Below are positions 3,686-6,568 of a DNA stretch of 6,568 nt, one piece after another (within the stretch, counting starts at the first letter, position 1; every line of letters begins with the position of its first letter). The notes beneath the pieces are model-generated. The model ran no database searches. It saw nothing but the letters and a program-made list of their open reading frames with translations, and was not told the DNA's origin. The position numbers and the translations under genes were made by a program. This DNA comes from Prevotella sp. (GTDB lineage Bacteria; Bacteroidota; Bacteroidia; Bacteroidales; Bacteroidaceae): positions 1 to 6,568 of the forward strand of contig JAEENF010000209.1 of NCBI GenBank assembly GCA_016283605.1, in the 5' to 3' direction.

Positions 3686-4831
3686 ATGAAAAGAATCATT
3701 ATCTGCTGTCTGCTGGGCTGTGCTCTATCTGCAATGGCACAGACGTCTGAACAGTTCAGTATTGCTACGTTGAACGTTGACGGATTGCCCAAGAAAATAT
3801 TAGTATTCAACGTTAATGCCAACGGACCTGGCGATGCCGGATCGTCACGCATCGGCAAGTATCTTATCAAGAAGAACTACGACTTGGTGTTCATGCAAGA
3901 AGACTTCAACTACCATGATGTGATGAAAGTGTGGTTGGAGGATGACTACAAGCTTGATGAATGGACGGGTGACGTAGAGTTCGTGGACCATAAGATAGAC
4001 TTCCTGCACCTACAGAACCACCGTTTCGAATGCGACGGTCTGATGGCCTGCTGGAAGAACGACCTGACGGTGACCACCGCCCCACGTATAGCCTGGAAGC
4101 AGAACTTCGGAAAGTTCAGCCACGCCCTAGACGAACTGGTCACCAAGGGTTTCCGCCGCTATGAGGTGACGCTGAAGGGCGGCCAGCGCATCGTGGTGTA
4201 CAACATGCACATGGATGCCAGCGACGATGCAGACGTGGACGATGGCAATGACACGAAAGACAAGGAGGCCCGCATGGCCCAGTGGATGCAGCTGAAGGAC
4301 GACATCCTCCGCCAGCTGGACACACGTCCCGTCATCATTGTCGGCGACGTCAACAGCCTCTACAAGCGTGACGATGTGAAGAAACAGTTCATTGACGGCA
4401 TCGCAGAGACAGGTCTTGCCACCGTATCCGACGTGTTTATAGAACTGAAGAACGAAGGAAAGTATCCGGAATACGACAAGGATGCCAAGTTGAGGGATGA
4501 GCATCTCGACGAGCTGGCTGGAGAGACACTCGACAAGATACTCTACATCAATCCCATCACCGGTACACAGTTAAAGCCCCTGTCGTTCAATGTCGACAAA
4601 GAGGGCTACACCTACGAAGGAAAGCCGCTGGGCGACCACTACCCCGTCAGTGCTACCTTTGAAATCACAGACCGCAAAACTGGCATCGAGTCCACGCCCC
4701 TTGACCAGACGACAGTCTCCGGTGCGAAGAGCATCTATGACCTTGGCGGACGCCAGGTCAGCCATCCGCACAGCGGACTGTATATCGAGCGCGACGGCGA
4801 GAAGACCAACAAACGCGTGATTAAGAATTGA
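3686..4831 (+). CDS. Secreted endonuclease/exonuclease/phosphatase (EEP) family hydrolase
   Basis: The 381-aa product begins MKRIIICCLLGCALSAMAQ, a signal peptide with likely cleavage A18|Q19 (an LLGC at 9-12 leaves lipidation possible). The mature part has the DNase I-like EEP fold. 'IATLNVDGLP' (Asn30), 'VFMQEDF' (Glu72), 'VYNMHMDASD' (His175, Asp177), 'IIVGDVNSL' (Asp221, Asn223), 'LDKILYIN' (Asp283) and 'LGDHYPVSA' (Asp317, His318) supply the metal and catalytic residues in the expected order. So it should be an active divalent-metal phosphodiesterase. Family members include nucleases, sphingomyelinases and inositol phosphatases, and I cannot choose among them. The last 33 residues ('SIYDLGGRQV...GLYIERDG') resemble the short C-terminal tail common on exported Prevotella proteins, possibly a sorting or anchoring signal. 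I chose ATG 3686 over a TTG at 3680. The next gene begins 19 nt downstream. Confidence 0.87.
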   Translation: MKRIIICCLLGCALSAMAQTSEQFSIATLNVDGLPKKILVFNVNANGPGDAGSSRIGKYLIKKNYDLVFMQEDFNYHDVMKVWLEDDYKLDEWTGDVEFVDHKIDFLHLQNHRFECDGLMACWKNDLTVTTAPRIAWKQNFGKFSHALDELVTKGFRRYEVTLKGGQRIVVYNMHMDASDDADVDDGNDTKDKEARMAQWMQLKDDILRQLDTRPVIIVGDVNSLYKRDDVKKQFIDGIAETGLATVSDVFIELKNEGKYPEYDKDAKLRDEHLDELAGETLDKILYINPITGTQLKPLSFNVDKEGYTYEGKPLGDHYPVSATFEITDRKTGIESTPLDQTTVSGAKSIYDLGGRQVSHPHSGLYIERDGEKTNKRVIKN

Positions 4832-4850
4832 AAAATTGAAGGATTGAAAT

Positions 4851-6527
4851 ATGAAAAAAGCAACAATCATATTACTGGCACTCATAGCCAGTGTGCTGAC
4901 CAGTGCAGCACAAGAGGCCACCTATAAAATCATCGCTAAAGCCGACACCACCATCAAGACCAAGACCGGCGGTGTGACGCTCTACTCGCGCGATGTCCGC
5001 CGTTATGTCTACGAATATCCCTCGAAGGATGCCGACGGCAAGCCCGCCACCATTAGCGGTGTCATCATCATCCCCGCAGAGATTGCCGACGGCACAGCGC
5101 CCTGCGACGGCATCATGCTCTTCAACCGTGCCACACTGGGTAGCATCGACGATGCACCCTCTACAGGCAACGCCCAACTGCTCAACGGACTCATTGCCAA
5201 TCCCCTGAAGCCCAACTACATCCTTGTGATGAGCGACTTCATCGGCTATGGTTCGTCGAAAGACTATCCGTCATTCTACCACAGCGGTGACGTGAACGCC
5301 CGCAATTCGCTCGACGGTCTGCTGGCCGCCAAACAGTTGCTCAATGACGAGGCGATCTCCCAAGGTAAATACCTGTTCAACCTCGGCTTCTCGCAGGGTG
5401 GCTCTGAGACGCTCTATGTGGCCAAACTGCGCGATATGGAGTATAAGGACAAGGGCATCACCTTCACCAAGACCTTTGCCGGCGGCGGTCCTACCGACTA
5501 TGTGGTCGCCTACAGAGAATATGTGGAGCGCGATTGGTGCGAGGACTGCAAGGACGTGGTGATGATGCTCATCTCCGCCGTCGAGAACCTGCACTTGAAG
5601 ATTGACTACAAGGATCTGTTCAAGGAACCGTTGGCCTCTGGTGCCAAGGAGTATGTCAAGACCAAGTCGAAGGGAACCCTCGGCGACTATGGTGTCAGCA
5701 TGAAGGACTCGCTGAGTCATCTTATCCAGCCCGCCTATATGAATCTGGAGAGCGACGAGGCCAAAGCCCTCATCGCAGAACTGGAGAAAATCAACCTGAT
5801 GAACGGCTGGGTGCCCGATACGACACAGAAGTACTTCATCGAGCACAGCCGTCACGACGACTTCGTACCCATCCAGTGTGTACGTGCCATCATCCCCTGG
5901 ATGAAGGAAAAGGGCTTTACGCCAAGTCTCGTTCCCGGCAAGACTAATCTCCAGACCAACACCCTCGTGTTCAAGCTCGATCACACCTCCTCCGCCATCG
6001 TCTGGCTCATACAGACCATAGCTGCCATCGAGATATGGCCTGTACTCTACTATGAAGGCGAACAGAACCGCTACTACCACAACGTGGTGAAGGACCTTAA
6101 CGTGCTCAAGGCCCTCAAGACCCTGGAGAGCTGGGGCATCGACCTGCGCAAGATGATCAACACGAGTTCCGCACGACAACACCTCGAGACGCGCGCCGTC
6201 AACAAGGCCGGTATCCTGGCTACAATCATGGAGCTGGTTCCTGGTATCAATGACGCCCTGGGCAAGGTAGACCTGACGCCTGAGGATGCCGAGGAGATGC
6301 TGGAAGATGCCGGCGTCACACTCAACGATGTCCTGGACGTCGTTGCCTATATCCTGTTTTCTCCACAATCATCTGCGGCCCGTGAATCAGGCGACGTCAC
6401 CACTCCCCTCTCGCTTGAAGAGAACGTAGAAGCTCCTCTCTTCCTGATGCGCTACTATGAACGCCAACTCGCCAACTGGTTCCTGCTGGGCGGCTTCGAT
6501 GTGGAATACGACAAATGGGGAATGTAA
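4851..6527 (+). CDS. Secreted alpha/beta-hydrolase (lipase/esterase-like)
   Basis: The 558-aa protein starts with the signal peptide MKKATIILLALIASVLTSAA, likely cleaved before Gln21. The core shows an alpha/beta-hydrolase order: 'VMSDFIGYGSS', nucleophile elbow 'GFSQGGSETL' (Ser181), acid 'HSRHDDFVPIQ' (Asp336 or Asp337) and 'FKLDHTSSAI' (His378). The pattern resembles the secretory lipase/esterase group that cleaves acyl esters, and a peptidase-like role is less likely. About 180 residues follow the catalytic His, unusually many, and include a helical 'LTPEDAEEMLEDAGVTLNDV' segment I do not recognise. It lies 19 nt after the EEP gene with no promoter between, so the two are probably one operon acting in the periplasm or outside the cell. 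Three ATTGAA copies at 8-nt spacing (4827-4848) fill the junction. The substrate is unknown. Confidence 0.82.
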   Translation: MKKATIILLALIASVLTSAAQEATYKIIAKADTTIKTKTGGVTLYSRDVRRYVYEYPSKDADGKPATISGVIIIPAEIADGTAPCDGIMLFNRATLGSIDDAPSTGNAQLLNGLIANPLKPNYILVMSDFIGYGSSKDYPSFYHSGDVNARNSLDGLLAAKQLLNDEAISQGKYLFNLGFSQGGSETLYVAKLRDMEYKDKGITFTKTFAGGGPTDYVVAYREYVERDWCEDCKDVVMMLISAVENLHLKIDYKDLFKEPLASGAKEYVKTKSKGTLGDYGVSMKDSLSHLIQPAYMNLESDEAKALIAELEKINLMNGWVPDTTQKYFIEHSRHDDFVPIQCVRAIIPWMKEKGFTPSLVPGKTNLQTNTLVFKLDHTSSAIVWLIQTIAAIEIWPVLYYEGEQNRYYHNVVKDLNVLKALKTLESWGIDLRKMINTSSARQHLETRAVNKAGILATIMELVPGINDALGKVDLTPEDAEEMLEDAGVTLNDVLDVVAYILFSPQSSAARESGDVTTPLSLEENVEAPLFLMRYYERQLANWFLLGGFDVEYDKWGM

Positions 6528-6568
6528 TTGCCATGGTGCTGGCCTTGTGCGCTTGGGGCGTGCAGGCC
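6515..6568 (+). CDS. Start of an exported protein (signal peptide only)
   Basis: An ATG at 6515 overlaps the last 13 nt of the lipase gene in another frame and is open to the window edge. It encodes MGNVIAMVLALCAWGVQA, a hydrophobic stretch ending in a V-Q-A signal-peptidase site. The overlap indicates translational coupling and membership of the hydrolase operon. The n-region lacks Lys or Arg, which is unusual. A second in-frame ATG lies at 6533. The mature protein is outside the window. Confidence 0.5.
   Translation, partial: MGNVIAMVLALCAWGVQA

Noticed and set aside
4827..4848. Three ATTGAA copies at 8-nt spacing as a regulatory repeat.
   Set aside because: Low-complexity AT-rich sequence of this kind is common in short Bacteroidales intergenic junctions. 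It is noted only in the lipase entry.
5271..6368. A 365-codon open frame on the minus strand inside the lipase gene.
   Set aside because: It lies wholly antisense to a gene with a signal peptide and catalytic triad. Its composition (rich in His, Val, Leu) is typical of an antisense shadow.

Overview
The window looks like a chromosomal accessory segment of a Bacteroidales bacterium, most likely Prevotella or a close relative (Segatella/Xylanibacter). Four promoters carry the Bacteroidetes -7 element TAnnTTTG. Genes lack strong Shine-Dalgarno sequences. The 220-aa HU-like protein with a C-terminal winged-helix-like part, the stand-alone VapE protein, the split HipA and the C-terminal 'YDLxGRxV...GLYI' tail of a secreted protein are all typical of that order. 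The genus is inferred from protein style, not from a database search.

Layout. Positions 1-751, minus strand: a tripartite HipBST-type toxin-antitoxin operon. It holds hipB (641-441), hipS (444-121) and the first 42 codons of hipT (128 to the window edge), with 4-nt and 8-nt gene overlaps. Upstream are three 18-bp HipB-like operators spaced 41 and 42 bp apart. Positions 775-954: a probable gene remnant. Positions 954-1372: an unusually structured intergenic region. It has a long hairpin, four 22-bp iteron-like repeats that fold as two 40-nt hairpins, two short ORFs with related sequence, and an AT-rich tract ending in the promoter of vapE (1373-2716). A hairpin terminator at 2765-2826 separates vapE from a convergent HU-like gene (3481-2819). 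Positions 3602-6568, plus strand: a likely operon for secreted hydrolases. It contains an EEP-fold phosphodiesterase/nuclease (3686-4831), an alpha/beta-hydrolase lipase/esterase (4851-6527), and the signal-peptide start of a third exported protein (6515 to the edge).

How the genes work together. The Hip operon should be an autoregulated stress or defence module. VapE is a AAA+-like helicase ATPase of the kind found in phage satellites. With the iteron-like array, the AT-rich DNA and the facing HU-like DNA-bending protein, it suggests a small replication module or satellite relic. That is the most notable hypothesis here and it is inference. The two secreted hydrolases probably degrade a nutrient outside the cytoplasm, perhaps lipid or phospholipid. 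The substrate cannot be fixed from sequence alone.
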